Positions 28,036 through 37,378 of a stretch of DNA of 64,000 nt are shown here, in pieces. This DNA is from JAHDHW01 sp963793295. GTDB lineage: Bacteria; Bacteroidota; Bacteroidia; Chitinophagales; Saprospiraceae. The position numbers and the translations under genes are program-made. The DNA lies in contig CAWBZX010000040.1 of NCBI GenBank assembly GCA_963793295.1, positions 1 to 64,000 on the forward strand, given 5' to 3'. The number at the start of each line of letters is the position of its first letter. Positions within the stretch are counted from its first letter, which is position 1. Under the pieces are notes generated by a model. The model saw only the letters and a program-made list of their open reading frames with translations, made no database searches and was not told the origin of the DNA.

Positions 28036-29076
28036 TTAAAACCGATTTATGACCGTTATTCCCAAATGATTAAAACGATCCATTTCCATTAATTCAGCAA
28101 CCGATTCTTCCAAACTGATCGTTTTTTGAATCAGTTTCTGAGGTTGCAATTTTCCGGATTCAATCATATTAAGCAAAGATGGATATTCATGAGCCTGCAT
28201 ACCATGGCTGCCTTTGATTTCAAGCTCATTGGCAATCACCTTTTCCATGGGAATTTGTGGATTCGCATGATCACCTGCCATCAAACCAACCTGGATATGT
28301 TTCCCTCTTTTTCTTAAATTAGTAATAGAATTAAAACAGGTTATTTTACTTCCCAATGCATCCAGTGAAACATGCGCACCTCCATCAGAAATCGCCTTGA
28401 CCGTATCAACAACATTTTTATCAAAAGTGGCATTAATGGCAACAACAGCACCGATTTCTTTTGCAAAATTTAATTTTTCTTCAGACAGATCAATGGCAAT
28501 AACATTGGCTCCCAAAGCATTGGCGATCATGATAGCTGATAAACCGATACCTCCACAACCATGAACTGCAACCCACTGGCCAGCAGACACTTGCCCTTGT
28601 TTTACAACAGCACGAAAAGAAGTAACAAACCGACATCCCAAACTAGCAGCCGTTTCAAAATCAATGCTGTCGGGTAATTTCACCAAATTGACATCGGCAT
28701 AGTTTATCGCAACATATTCTGCAAATGATCCCCAATGCGTAAATCCTGGTTGAAACTGATGATCGCAAACCTGATGATTTCCAGATTTACACTCCTGACA
28801 AGTTCCGCATCCACAAACGAAAGGCAAAGTCACCCGATCTCCTTTTTTGAAATTTTTAATGCTGCTCCCAACTTCTTCAATGACCCCCGCCAGTTCGTGA
28901 CCAGGCACATGAGGCAATGTAATATCAGGATCATGACCCATCCAGCCATGCCAGTCGCTCCTGCAAAGGCCAGAAGCTTTCACTTTCAGGATAACTCCTT
29001 TTTCGTTAAGTTGTGGATAGGGAAGATCTTTTATAAAAACTTGCTTACCAAATCCTTCATAATAGGAGGCTTTCAT
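28036..29076 (-). CDS. Zinc-dependent alcohol dehydrogenase family protein
   Basis: A 346-residue medium-chain dehydrogenase. Catalytic zinc ligands are C38 and H60-E61 (VPGHELAG). The structural zinc Cys set is C90, C93, C96 and C104 (CGCGTCQECKSGNHQVC). The NAD(P) Rossmann motif is VHGCGGIGLSAIMIA. The closest groups are the alcohol dehydrogenases acting on primary or polyol alcohols; the substrate cannot be assigned. A 58-residue membrane protein gene lies 51 bases upstream on the same strand. Confidence 0.9.
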   Translation of the reverse strand: MKASYYEGFGKQVFIKDLPYPQLNEKGVILKVKASGLCRSDWHGWMGHDPDITLPHVPGHELAGVIEEVGSSIKNFKKGDRVTLPFVCGCGTCQECKSGNHQVCDHQFQPGFTHWGSFAEYVAINYADVNLVKLPDSIDFETAASLGCRFVTSFRAVVKQGQVSAGQWVAVHGCGGIGLSAIMIANALGANVIAIDLSEEKLNFAKEIGAVVAINATFDKNVVDTVKAISDGGAHVSLDALGSKITCFNSITNLRKRGKHIQVGLMAGDHANPQIPMEKVIANELEIKGSHGMQAHEYPSLLNMIESGKLQPQKLIQKTISLEESVAELMEMDRFNHLGITVINRF

Positions 29077-29126
29077 CTTTTTAGTAACATTAAAATCTAA
29101 ATGCCTAAAATTATAAAAACAATGGG

Positions 29127-29303
29127 TTAATGTTGAAGAATACGACCAATTACAAATAAAAGAATTATAACGATGAAGATTGCTAAAAGTACAATAAACT
29201 CGCTACCGGGAACATCAGAAATGCTTTCGTTAAATTTATATGCCAAACTGCCAATAAAAGCAATGAGCATACTATATCCGATAATCTGTTTGAATAATTT
29301 CAT
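29127..29303 (-). CDS. Small membrane protein (58 aa)
   Basis: The ATG at 29301-29303 begins a 58-residue frame: MKLFKQIIGYSMLIAFIGSL, a short polar loop containing NESISDVPGSE, then FIVLLAIFIVIILLFVIG and a short RILQH tail. Two transmembrane helices with a polar linker are evident. The frame is well formed, and its stop precedes the alcohol dehydrogenase start by 51 bases. No family is recognised. Confidence 0.6.
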   Translation of the reverse strand: MKLFKQIIGYSMLIAFIGSLAYKFNESISDVPGSEFIVLLAIFIVIILLFVIGRILQH

Positions 29304-29664
29304 ATGTTCAAGTGGTTAGAATCTAAAGAGGATTAGTGGCTAAGATGTTTAAATTCTATCTTTTTTAACATTTTAACCGTTTAACTTTTTACTCTTCTTA
29401 CATCTTTAAATAAAAATCAGTCTCCCAAAATGAATCATTTTGACAAGCTAAAACTACTTAAATAACTATGCCGAAATAAAAGTGTTTTGAGCGAATCAGA
29501 AAATCTGGTCTTCTAGTTAAGAAAATCAATGATCTGCTTATAAAACTTGTATGAATAGATATTGGTTACCAAGTGAAGACCAATAAATTGATAGCACTGA
29601 TTTCAAAAAATCAGGGAGCATTTTATTTAAATCTTCTGGGCTGTTTTGTGTTTGAATATTACCC
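29304..29664. other. Intergenic region downstream of the decarboxylase gene
   Basis: AT-rich spacer between minus-strand genes. A short hairpin-like repeat (CTGATTT..AAATCAG near 29598-29614) lies in the 3' region of the decarboxylase transcript. No supported gene. Confidence 0.35.
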
Positions 29665-31182
29665 CTAAGTCTTTTGTCGTAATCTTTCATCAATAAATTT
29701 TCCTGTACGAAGGACGATCTCAGGAATCACTTCAACGTCTTTCAATGTCGTTCTAAAATTAACGATACAGGCTCTCAGGCAATATTTTCCATCAATAATT
29801 GCATTGGATAAAAAAGCTTCTCCATTGGCTTGCAAATCAGTGACTAAGGCTTCATTTAATTGGTTGAGATATTTTTCTCTTTTTTCATTATTTAAATCCA
29901 AATCACCAGGAACATACCGAAACGTCATGATACTCAAATCATTGGTAAAAGCTTCAAATTCAGGGTTTTCCGAAACCAGGTTAAACAAAATATCGGTCAA
30001 GGCAATGTCATCGCGGATCATTTGAATAAATCCTTCGCGACCTGCCTGCTGCAGGCCCAACCATACTTTCAATGCTCTGAATCCTCGGGAATTCTGAGGT
30101 CCGTATTCATAAAAATTTATAGATGGATCTTCTTCGCTGCTATCAAAATTGTAATACTCCGGATGGAAACTAAAAGTATCTGTCAAATGTTTGGGATTGC
30201 GAACTAAAGTGCAACCCGCTTCCAGCGGATTGTACAACCATTTGTGTGGATCAACTGCAACAGAATCCGCCAGAGACAGGGCTTTGAGTTGCTCTGAAGC
30301 CTCAGGCAGTACAGCTGCCGGTGCTCCGTAAGCGCCGTCAACGTGGAACCATAGCTCATATTTTTTGCAAATCGCTGAAATTTCAATCAACGGATCGATG
30401 GCTCCTGTGCTTACCGAGCCTGCCGTTCCAACTACCAAAAATGGAACAAAGCCTTCTTCAATATCCTTTTTAATTTGCCTTTCCAAGACATCCACCTTCA
30501 TCTCAAAATGGTCATTCGTTTCTATTTTTCGAATCGAATCGGTTCCGAAACCATAGATGTCCATTCCTTTCTCCAGCCAGGTGTGAACAGCAGTCGAACA
30601 ATAAGCGACGAATTTTCCGGATTTATGGTAAACTCCTTTTTTCCTGATGTCCCAATTGGCTTTTGCCGTTCTTCCGGCAAGAAAACCAACAAAGTTAGCC
30701 ATGTTGCCTCCGCTTACCAAGATACCTCCGCAATCTGCCGGATAACCAATCAATTCAGCGATCCACTGGATTGTTTGTTTCTCAATTTCTGTAGCAACCG
30801 GCGAAAGGTTATAACCACCACAATTAGGATTTACTATAGCAGCCAGTAAGTCTCCCAACGCGCCGATTGGTGCTGCTGACGAAGTAATATAACCCATAAA
30901 TTTGGGATGGCCATTAAACAAGGAATGATCAAATAAAAGCTTTGGTATTTTACTAAAAAGCTGCTCCGCCGAAACACCTTTTAAAGGCAATGAACCCTCA
31001 CCAATCTGCGCTTTTATCTCTTTAGGCTTTTCTCCTCTCGTAACTTTCCCTTGAGGAAGTCTTTCTAAAAAATCTGCGATTTGTTCAATCAGATCATGTC
31101 CGACCTGACGAAATTCATCAGCTGACATTTCGAGAGGTGCATTTCGCTGAATGAGCTTGTTATTTTGATTTATTGTTTCCAT
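29665..31182 (-). CDS. PLP-dependent group II amino-acid decarboxylase (aromatic-L-amino-acid decarboxylase-like)
   Basis: 505 residues. The PLP lysine is K314 in VDPHKWLYNP, and the ring-stacking/Asp motif is HVDGAYGAPA (D282). HPKFMGYITSSA near residue 92 is typical of the AADC/glutamate decarboxylase-like group. The sequence is closer to aromatic amino acid decarboxylases (tyrosine, tryptophan, DOPA) than to bacterial GadB, but the substrate cannot be fixed by eye. It is cytoplasmic, with no neighbouring transporter, so an amine/antiport acid-resistance role is not indicated. It is probably monocistronic. Confidence 0.88.
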   Translation of the reverse strand: METINQNNKLIQRNAPLEMSADEFRQVGHDLIEQIADFLERLPQGKVTRGEKPKEIKAQIGEGSLPLKGVSAEQLFSKIPKLLFDHSLFNGHPKFMGYITSSAAPIGALGDLLAAIVNPNCGGYNLSPVATEIEKQTIQWIAELIGYPADCGGILVSGGNMANFVGFLAGRTAKANWDIRKKGVYHKSGKFVAYCSTAVHTWLEKGMDIYGFGTDSIRKIETNDHFEMKVDVLERQIKKDIEEGFVPFLVVGTAGSVSTGAIDPLIEISAICKKYELWFHVDGAYGAPAAVLPEASEQLKALSLADSVAVDPHKWLYNPLEAGCTLVRNPKHLTDTFSFHPEYYNFDSSEEDPSINFYEYGPQNSRGFRALKVWLGLQQAGREGFIQMIRDDIALTDILFNLVSENPEFEAFTNDLSIMTFRYVPGDLDLNNEKREKYLNQLNEALVTDLQANGEAFLSNAIIDGKYCLRACIVNFRTTLKDVEVIPEIVLRTGKFIDERLRQKT

Positions 31183-31421
31183 TATTTAATTTCTTGGGCT
31201 AAATTATCAATAAGTTATTTTTTTAAGCTATTGTAAAATAAATCTAAAAACTTCATTTTAATCAGTTATTTCGCCTCATTTTGTAATAGCAAATAACTTA
31301 TCAATAATTTTTTACGCCTAGTTAAAAGTAAAATATTTTTTTCCACCAATCCTTTAAAATGAGTGATTGAGAAAACTTTATGCGTAAAAAGACTTTCTGG
31401 AATAGTTTTGAAAATCGATAC

Positions 31422-31919
31422 TCAATCTAAAAACTTCATTACGTATTCTAAACTGTGCTGGTGAAATTTAACGCTTAGGTCATTAAACTTAAGCCTGAGA
31501 TCAGGATTAACTGTTTTGGAAAGCCCTTTTTTATCAAATGCGGTTTTCGGATAACGATTTATAAAATCTTCGAATGGTTCATCAATAACAAATTCAACAT
31601 GTTCAAAACCTTCCGGATAATCGCTACCGGCTTTGGGAGAAGGTAATTCCAAACACCAGATTTTTCTATTTTCAAAAAGGATAGATTGATGTAATTTAAA
31701 AGTTGCAATTGGCCGTCCATTGATATTGTTTTCAGTGAGCAAATCGCCTAAATCATTAAGCTTTTGCTTTGTTTCCAGATATCTTTCCTCCGTAGCTACC
31801 CGATAGCAAATGTGATCCAACTCAAAACCACTGACATCCATTTCTTCTTCTTTTAAATAATCGAAAATCCTATGTAAAAACGGAGTTGGATTTCCTAACA
31901 ACTGCTGAATTGAGTCCAT
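31422..31919 (-). CDS. VOC-family protein, YecM-like
   Basis: 165 residues. The sequence FELDHICYRVATEERY, PIATFKL and EHVEFVIDEPFEDFINRYP matches the YecM branch of the vicinal-oxygen-chelate fold: the His in LDHICYR and the Glu in VEFVID occupy the metal-ligand positions. The molecular function of YecM proteins is not established. The gene starts 4 bases after the CAT-like gene and is the last of the four-gene minus-strand run 34928-31422. Confidence 0.8.
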   Translation of the reverse strand: MDSIQQLLGNPTPFLHRIFDYLKEEEMDVSGFELDHICYRVATEERYLETKQKLNDLGDLLTENNINGRPIATFKLHQSILFENRKIWCLELPSPKAGSDYPEGFEHVEFVIDEPFEDFINRYPKTAFDKKGLSKTVNPDLRLKFNDLSVKFHQHSLEYVMKFLD

Positions 31920-31923
31920 TTGA

Positions 31924-32553
31924 TTATGTTAAGCGGTCTATTCTGTTTTGAAACATTTCGAAATACTTTCCAACATGAAAACCATCCATGATCGCGTGAT
32001 TTACCTCTACTGAAATCGGCATTTTTTTACGGCCATTTTCATCAAATAGTTTTCCAAAAACAATCTTTGGAATGGTATCTTCATTCCCAAAATTCTTTGC
32101 GTGTTTGAAACTGGTAAAAGCAATCCAGGGAATCACGGAACAATGAACGGCATTGAGTTCATTGAGCCGGGGATCGAGTTTTTGGGACTGTTTTTGTTTT
32201 TCAATGTTTTTCTTTCCTTTTTTGTTGAATTCAAAAATATCGGGAATTCTTCCAAAATAACAAAACGTAAAAGTCTCGTCGTCGTGTAAAATCGTGGAAC
32301 CGATATTGACTTCATCATATTCAACCAGTTTGCCATTCAACAATCGCATCTTGAATTCCGGGATTTCATTTGCCGTCTCCAAGGCACAATGCAAATTGGA
32401 TAAGAAAAAAGAAAGGTTGTTTTTTTCACAAAACAGATAAAGGGGAGTTACATCGAGGTATGCAGATATATTGAAAAAAGGATCATCGAATTCTTTGAAA
32501 AAAGCAAACAGCGCCTTTCTTTTCCATGTTTCCGGATTGATCTCTTTGTACAT
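31924..32553 (-). CDS. Chloramphenicol acetyltransferase-like O-acetyltransferase
   Basis: 209 residues with the overall CAT fold features. The catalytic motif is NHAIMDGFH (H186 and D190, matching HHxxxDG of CAT, with the first His replaced by Asn). The N-terminal YLDVTPLY and the central FCYFGRIPDIFEF strand also match the family. CatA enzymes transfer acetyl from acetyl-CoA to hydroxyls. Chromosomal CAT-like proteins in this setting often do not confer resistance, so chloramphenicol as substrate is not implied. It sits in a compact run with an OM protein, an M1 peptidase and a YecM-like gene. Confidence 0.83.
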   Translation of the reverse strand: MYKEINPETWKRKALFAFFKEFDDPFFNISAYLDVTPLYLFCEKNNLSFFLSNLHCALETANEIPEFKMRLLNGKLVEYDEVNIGSTILHDDETFTFCYFGRIPDIFEFNKKGKKNIEKQKQSQKLDPRLNELNAVHCSVIPWIAFTSFKHAKNFGNEDTIPKIVFGKLFDENGRKKMPISVEVNHAIMDGFHVGKYFEMFQNRIDRLT

Positions 32554-32575
32554 TTTCTTTTATTGCCCGTTTAAT

Positions 32576-33244
32576 TTATAATTCATAGCCAATTCCTAAC
32601 CTTAAAATCCGCTGGCTGAATGCATCAAAATCAAAACCACCCTGCTTTTTTTGACGTTCCGTCAAAGCGGGATTATCGATATATTGATCATCTACTGCGA
32701 AGCTAAAACTAAAATTAGAAGTGGTTATTTCTATTTTTATTTTTTCAGAAATTTGGTATTCCAAATGCGCAGCTAAAGAAACCTCCAATCCACCGTTTTT
32801 CGCCATTACAGGAAATCCATTGTAACCAGAAGTAATATCAGCATTGTAATAATAAATACGAGCTGATGGGCCCCATCGAAATCTCATTCCAGGGAAAATT
32901 TCCTTTTTTAAATACCAGCACAGTTCATATCGTAAACCAATTTCGTATTCTTTAATATTGTTGTTATCGCGGGTTGAGTACCAAAATTTTGGTTCAAATT
33001 CATGGATTTTCCGGCTTTCATTATTCCGAAAGGATATTGCAGGAGTAACTCCCCAAAATCTGAAAAACTCTTTTTGGAAATCATAACTCCGAGGATTGTA
33101 GCTAGAATTGAAATACAAAAAGTTTATGTAGGCTTTTATATAAATTTCTTTCCTTGGATTCTCAATTTCAATTTCCTGGGCGTTTACATTTCCAAATAGC
33201 CATAGATTTAATAACAACATAATGAACCATCTCTTTCTTTTCAT
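32576..33244 (-). CDS. Outer-membrane beta-barrel protein, hypothetical (222 aa)
   Basis: Signal peptide (MKRKRWFIMLLLNLWLFGNVNA), then alternating aromatic/polar strands ending in LGIGYEL, a pattern of small outer-membrane barrels. I cannot place it in a named family. It lies 22 bases upstream of the CAT-like gene and 25 bases downstream of the M1 peptidase gene, so all are probably one operon. Confidence 0.65.
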   Translation of the reverse strand: MKRKRWFIMLLLNLWLFGNVNAQEIEIENPRKEIYIKAYINFLYFNSSYNPRSYDFQKEFFRFWGVTPAISFRNNESRKIHEFEPKFWYSTRDNNNIKEYEIGLRYELCWYLKKEIFPGMRFRWGPSARIYYYNADITSGYNGFPVMAKNGGLEVSLAAHLEYQISEKIKIEITTSNFSFSFAVDDQYIDNPALTERQKKQGGFDFDAFSQRILRLGIGYEL

Positions 33245-33269
33245 AGCTTTTATTTTTTCAACAGAATCG

Positions 33270-34928
33270 TTATTGTTTTTTACCGCTCTTTAATTTAAAA
33301 ACGACAACGTAAAAATTGCGATCTACATTCAACAAATGCGATTTGTCACTCTCAACTAATATTTCGGACCAAAAAGTTTTTGGCTCCAGCCATTTCGTTT
33401 TTCCGTCTAAGGTGACTTTTACAGGCATATCAAAGGAAGAAATGCAATTGCTCCAACGATATAATAACTTGCCCTCCCGAAAAAAGTATTCAAAAACTGG
33501 AATCCGGACATCCCGAAGATATTGTGTAAAAAAAGGTTCGAGATTGCGGCCGATTTGCTCATTAATATAACCCTCGATTTCTTGAGTGGTGACGATTTTG
33601 TGGTAAAATTTTTTATTAAGCCCCCGAAGTATTTGTCGCCATTTTTCATCATCATCTACAATTTGCCGGAGGCTGTGCAGCATGTTGGAACCTTTGTAAT
33701 ACATATCGTTGGAGCCTTCATAGTTTACATCGTAAATTCCAATAATTGGACGATCATTTTGAATGTTTTCCCGCGTTCCGATCACGTATTCCGCGCTCGC
33801 TTCTTTACCATAGAAATAGTCGAGAAACAAATTTTCAGAATAGGCTGTAAATCCTTCGTGAATCCACATATCAGCTACATCCTTGTATGTGATGCTGTTG
33901 GCAAACCATTCGTGACCTGATTCGTGGATAATGATAAAATCAAATTTAAAACCTTGCCCTGTATTACTCAAATCTCTTCCTTCAAAGCCATTTGAATATC
34001 CATTGCCATAAGTCACTGAACTCTGGTGTTCCATGCCTGGATATGGGACTTCAACCAATTTGTAACCATCTTCATAAAATGGATAAGGCCCAAACCAATG
34101 CTCAAAAGCTTCCAACATTCTGGTCACATCTTTAAACTGTTTTTTGGCTATTTCCAGATTTTCAGGATAAACGTAATAATCGCAATCCAAAAGCCCTTTT
34201 TCACCCGGATACTTTTCGGAAAAATGAACGTAATCGGCAATATTGAGATTGACCACATAATTGCTAATCGGATTATTTACAAACCAGTGGTAAGTTTGTC
34301 GACCATCTTTAAGTTTGTCGGTACTGCGCAGCCGGCCATTCGAAACATCCATCAAACCTCTAGGAACAGTAACAGAGATCAGCATACTGTCTGGCTCATC
34401 ATACATATGGTCTTTGCAAGGCCACCACAAAGAAGCTCCATCGCCCTGACAGGTGGTTGTTACGATATCTTTTCCACTTTTCCCTTTTTTCCAGGTCAAT
34501 CCGCCATCCCAGGGAGGGCGGGTACTCACTTTTGGCTGGCCGCTAAAAAAAACCTGAATTTCATCAATGATACTGGTTTTCTGTTTTTCTGGAAAATAGA
34601 TAAACCAGGCATTTCCATCTCTTTTGAAAGGTAAATCCAGGCCGTTTTGCTCTACCTTGTCAATTTGCATCGGTGGTTGCAAATCCAATTGCATCACATC
34701 ATGAGTTGCCAGAACTTTGTAGCGAACGGTATTAATCCCTTGCAAGCTACTATCTATAGGATACACGCTAATATCCAAATGATAATAAACCAAATCCCAC
34801 CAGGCTCGTTCCTCAGTGATGGATCCACGAAGGGTATCTTGTCTGGTAAAAACGGGATTTTGACACCAGGTTATGATAGGCAAAATAATTAAAAGGAAAG
34901 TGAGGGTTTTTATAAAATTCAATTCCAA
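33270..34928 (-). CDS. M1-family metallopeptidase (aminopeptidase)
   Basis: 552 residues with an N-terminal signal (LTFLLIILPIITWCQ). The zinc site is HESGHEW (H335, E336, H339) with the third ligand E358 in WIHEGFTAYSE. This is the M1 signature HExxH-x18-E. The exopeptidase GxMEN motif appears as PGMEHQ (297-302), with His instead of Asn. The N-terminal beta saddle domain (about 40-230) is present, but the long C-terminal helical domain of classical enzymes is absent, giving a short M1 protein. It probably trims peptides in the periplasm. It is the first gene of the run that continues to 31422. Confidence 0.9.
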   Translation of the reverse strand: MELNFIKTLTFLLIILPIITWCQNPVFTRQDTLRGSITEERAWWDLVYYHLDISVYPIDSSLQGINTVRYKVLATHDVMQLDLQPPMQIDKVEQNGLDLPFKRDGNAWFIYFPEKQKTSIIDEIQVFFSGQPKVSTRPPWDGGLTWKKGKSGKDIVTTTCQGDGASLWWPCKDHMYDEPDSMLISVTVPRGLMDVSNGRLRSTDKLKDGRQTYHWFVNNPISNYVVNLNIADYVHFSEKYPGEKGLLDCDYYVYPENLEIAKKQFKDVTRMLEAFEHWFGPYPFYEDGYKLVEVPYPGMEHQSSVTYGNGYSNGFEGRDLSNTGQGFKFDFIIIHESGHEWFANSITYKDVADMWIHEGFTAYSENLFLDYFYGKEASAEYVIGTRENIQNDRPIIGIYDVNYEGSNDMYYKGSNMLHSLRQIVDDDEKWRQILRGLNKKFYHKIVTTQEIEGYINEQIGRNLEPFFTQYLRDVRIPVFEYFFREGKLLYRWSNCISSFDMPVKVTLDGKTKWLEPKTFWSEILVESDKSHLLNVDRNFYVVVFKLKSGKKQ

Positions 34929-35289
34929 TAGGTTTTATTTGATATGAAAATAGAAGTTCCAGCATCTCTTTAACAATGATACCCAATTCCTCTAATCTTT
35001 CATATCACTACGGTATCGTTTTTCTGAGTTTTATTTTATTAATTGAAGCTCCCTTTTGAGAATATAACGGACATTATTCTGTTAAAATAAAAGCAATAGA
35101 TTGAATATCAATATTTTATTTATATCTTCTGGTATTATTTGAATACTAAAAGAGCTCCCCAAAAATTTATTGATTGTTTCTGAATTGTTTTCTTTGAATC
35201 TGAAGATTTTACTTTTTTCTTTTGAGTTCAGACATGAAAACTAAAAAATAATCGTTAAATCACTAAATCTCCCAATCCACTGATTTCAC
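34929..35289. other. Intergenic region between divergent genes
   Basis: Promoters for the M1 operon (minus) and a PorT-like gene (plus) should be here. It is AT-rich, with no ORF and no clear operator seen. Confidence 0.4.
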
Positions 35290-35961
35290 ATGAAACCCAT
35301 TTTTAAACAATTTTTCTTCTTCATATTTCTAATCTCATTTTGCAGGCAAGGAGTCAGCCAGATCTCTATAGGAATTAAAGGGCATATCAGCACTATTGGT
35401 GCTCCTTTAGTTGAAAAACAAGATTTTTTTTCAAAAAAACTTCGTCCGACCCTCAATCCGGGTGTATCCATCTTTGGAGAGTATAAATTAAACGAAATTT
35501 TAGCAATCCAATCGGAAATTGCTTTCCGTCAAAATCGTTCCCACTACCTTTTGAATACAAGTGCGCCAACTATCCATTCCAGCATAATAGACTATGTCAG
35601 AATGCCGGTATTGTTGAAAGTTTCACAGAGTAAAAACTGGATTAATCTTATCGTTTTTGGAGGTCCTAATCTTGGTTATGCTATAGGGATTAAATCTGCT
35701 GAAACGACGAATATTTTAGTGAACGATGCAACTTATAAGAAACTGAATTTTCATGAATACCAAATTAGAAGATTTGATCTTGCGTTTACAATAGGTTTTG
35801 GAATCGAAAAAACTATTGCAAATAAATTTAGAACCAGCATTGACCTTCGTTATGATTATGGTTTTATCGATGTTATAAAAGCTCCTTTCTTATCATACGT
35901 CAACCGAGGTTTTGCTATTGAAATGGGAATTTTAATTCCTGTCTCCGGAGGTTACAAATAG
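35290..35961 (+). CDS. PorT-type outer-membrane beta-barrel protein
   Basis: 223 residues. Signal peptide (MKPIFKQFFFFIFLISF, ending about GVSQ), followed by an eight-stranded-barrel-like pattern: GIKGHIS, NPGVSIFGEYKLNEILAIQSE, MPVLLKVS, FTIGFGIEKTI and a final strand containing EMGILIPV. This is the outer-membrane beta-barrel (OMP_b-brl_2/PorT-like) group widespread in Bacteroidota. It is not necessarily the T9SS PorT itself; the function is unknown. Confidence 0.75.
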   Translation: MKPIFKQFFFFIFLISFCRQGVSQISIGIKGHISTIGAPLVEKQDFFSKKLRPTLNPGVSIFGEYKLNEILAIQSEIAFRQNRSHYLLNTSAPTIHSSIIDYVRMPVLLKVSQSKNWINLIVFGGPNLGYAIGIKSAETTNILVNDATYKKLNFHEYQIRRFDLAFTIGFGIEKTIANKFRTSIDLRYDYGFIDVIKAPFLSYVNRGFAIEMGILIPVSGGYK

Positions 35962-36162
35962 TAAAGATTTTTTCTTTTGTTTTGACAAAAAAATATTTTA
36001 GCTCCCATGCCACATTACTTCCTCTTTTAATCAATATTGCATAAAAAGTACAATTATATTAATTTTGCCTCGAAAAATTAAATTGGCTCTTTTTTAGTAC
36101 CACAAGAAATAATTATTTTTTAGTTTGAAAGACTTTTTAGGTCTTTACAAGGAGTTTGTTTA

Positions 36163-36170
36163 TAACTTTG
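36163..36170 (+). promoter_or_regulatory. Candidate Bacteroidota -7 box (TAACTTTG)
   Basis: An exact TAnnTTTG match 33 bases before the ATG of the YwqK-like gene. No good -33 TTTG is found at 17-23 bases upstream, so this is a partial match. Confidence 0.35.
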
Positions 36171-36202
36171 GAATCGTTATTTTTTTATTAAAAATATCAA
36201 TT

Positions 36203-36826
36203 ATGAAAGATTATATCAATATTGCACTGATCGCTGTTATTATTATTTTAATTGGATTTACAGTTTATAAAAACACTGGCGGGGATTCATCATCCAACAA
36301 CAGTAGCATTTCTGTTGGCCCGGTGGATGCCAATGGCTACACCGTCATTGACATTGAAGGTACTTCGGTGAAAAAACTGGAAAAGCACAACGAAAATAAT
36401 ATCCTTATTGAGAGCGGAGAAACGTTAAACGATCTTAAAACCGGAACCTGGACAACTTATTATCAGGAGGGAAGAATAAAAAGTATCAGTTCTTATTTAG
36501 CCGGTAAACCTAATGGTATACACATTGAACTTTCGGACAGAGGGCATGTCGAATTGCAAGCTTTATACGTAGATGGCCAGCTTCACGAAAATTGGGTATC
36601 CTACCAAAATGGAAGCAGAAAACTGGAAGAAAGAGTTTACAATATGGGAAAATTAAACGGCGTCAACAGGCACTACGACAGAACTGGTAAATTGCAAAAA
36701 GAGATCGAGTTTAAGAATGACGTTCAGGATGGTATCTTTAAATACTATGATGAACAAGGAAATATAACGTTGGAATATGAATACAAAAACGGAGAGAAAG
36801 TAAAGGGTGGAATCGTAAAAGAATAA
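36203..36826 (+). CDS. Membrane-anchored MORN-variant (YwqK-like) repeat protein
   Basis: About 207 residues. The N-terminal membrane anchor (MKDYINIALIAVIIILIGFTV, given here as residues 1-21) is followed by a Ser/Asn-rich linker. Then come about five degenerate MORN-like repeats of roughly 22 residues: TGTWTTYYQEGRIKS, LNGVNRHYDRTGKLQKE and DGIFKYYDEQGNITLE. Such repeats are annotated as YwqK-family antitoxin-like, but no toxin gene is adjacent, so I make no toxin-antitoxin claim. The start at 36203 is preferred to the upstream TTG at 36125 because it puts the membrane segment at the N-terminus. Confidence 0.75.
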   Translation: MKDYINIALIAVIIILIGFTVYKNTGGDSSSNNSSISVGPVDANGYTVIDIEGTSVKKLEKHNENNILIESGETLNDLKTGTWTTYYQEGRIKSISSYLAGKPNGIHIELSDRGHVELQALYVDGQLHENWVSYQNGSRKLEERVYNMGKLNGVNRHYDRTGKLQKEIEFKNDVQDGIFKYYDEQGNITLEYEYKNGEKVKGGIVKE

Positions 36827-36841
36827 TCGCATAAAACAATA

Positions 36842-36877
36842 AAAAAAGGCAATTCATTAATTTGGATTGCCTTTTTT
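36842..36877. terminator. Bidirectional terminator
   Basis: A 12-bp stem (36842-36853 with 36866-36877), A-rich on the left and T-rich on the right. It lies between the convergent YwqK-like (plus) and Cys-rich hypothetical (minus) genes. Confidence 0.8.
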
Positions 36878-36897
36878 CTTTTGGATTGTTCAACCTG

Positions 36898-37332
36898 TTA
36901 TTTCGAAACAACCATTTTGGCATATATTACGTTCGAATCTGCCGGTTTCGGCTCCGTGGGATAAGGATAAACATTGATTAATTTGACCTTATAACCCTGT
37001 GCGGCACCTTCAGAACCACAAGAACCATCCTCTGCCTGGCACAGACCTTTTGATTCCAAATTGAGTATTTCGTCTTTTTCGTCTTTTGTAATTTTCAAAG
37101 TAATTTTCGCTTTACCAGCCTGGATGCAATTTACCCCTAAAGGACATCTACTTTCCGCATTACTGACAAATGTGATTTCCAGATTTTCTGATTTGAATTT
37201 AACCGTTTCATTCAATGGAAGATCAATAGTTTCACCAAGATTAGCATAATTTCCATCTTGATTTTCATGGTCACATTTATCAAGTCCATTAACCGTTAAG
37301 AAAATAAACAAAGAATAAAGCAGAATTTTCAT
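36898..37332 (-). CDS. Small exported Cys-containing hypothetical protein (144 aa)
   Basis: Signal peptide (MKILLYSLFIFLTVNG), then a compact beta domain. The segment SRCPLGVNCIQAGKAKITL matches a motif (SRCPxxVxCIxAG) seen in many uncharacterised exported Bacteroidota proteins. Further Cys (GLCQAEDGSCG) suggest disulfides. Function unknown. It is probably monocistronic. Confidence 0.65.
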   Translation of the reverse strand: MKILLYSLFIFLTVNGLDKCDHENQDGNYANLGETIDLPLNETVKFKSENLEITFVSNAESRCPLGVNCIQAGKAKITLKITKDEKDEILNLESKGLCQAEDGSCGSEGAAQGYKVKLINVYPYPTEPKPADSNVIYAKMVVSK

Positions 37333-37378
37333 AAGTGATTGGTTTAGTGTTTTTTATAAAATAGAAATTATTGCTGAA

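Noticed and set aside
31924..32553. Chloramphenicol resistance gene
   Set aside because: The CAT motif is present but with NH in place of HH, and the gene sits in a chromosomal operon with no mobile features. The substrate is unknown.
33522..34634. Long plus-strand frames opposite the M1 peptidase gene
   Set aside because: Antisense shadows. The minus-strand frame carries the complete zinc motif.
36203..36826. Toxin-antitoxin pair
   Set aside because: YwqK-like repeats alone do not make an antitoxin. No toxin-like gene is adjacent and the protein is membrane-anchored.
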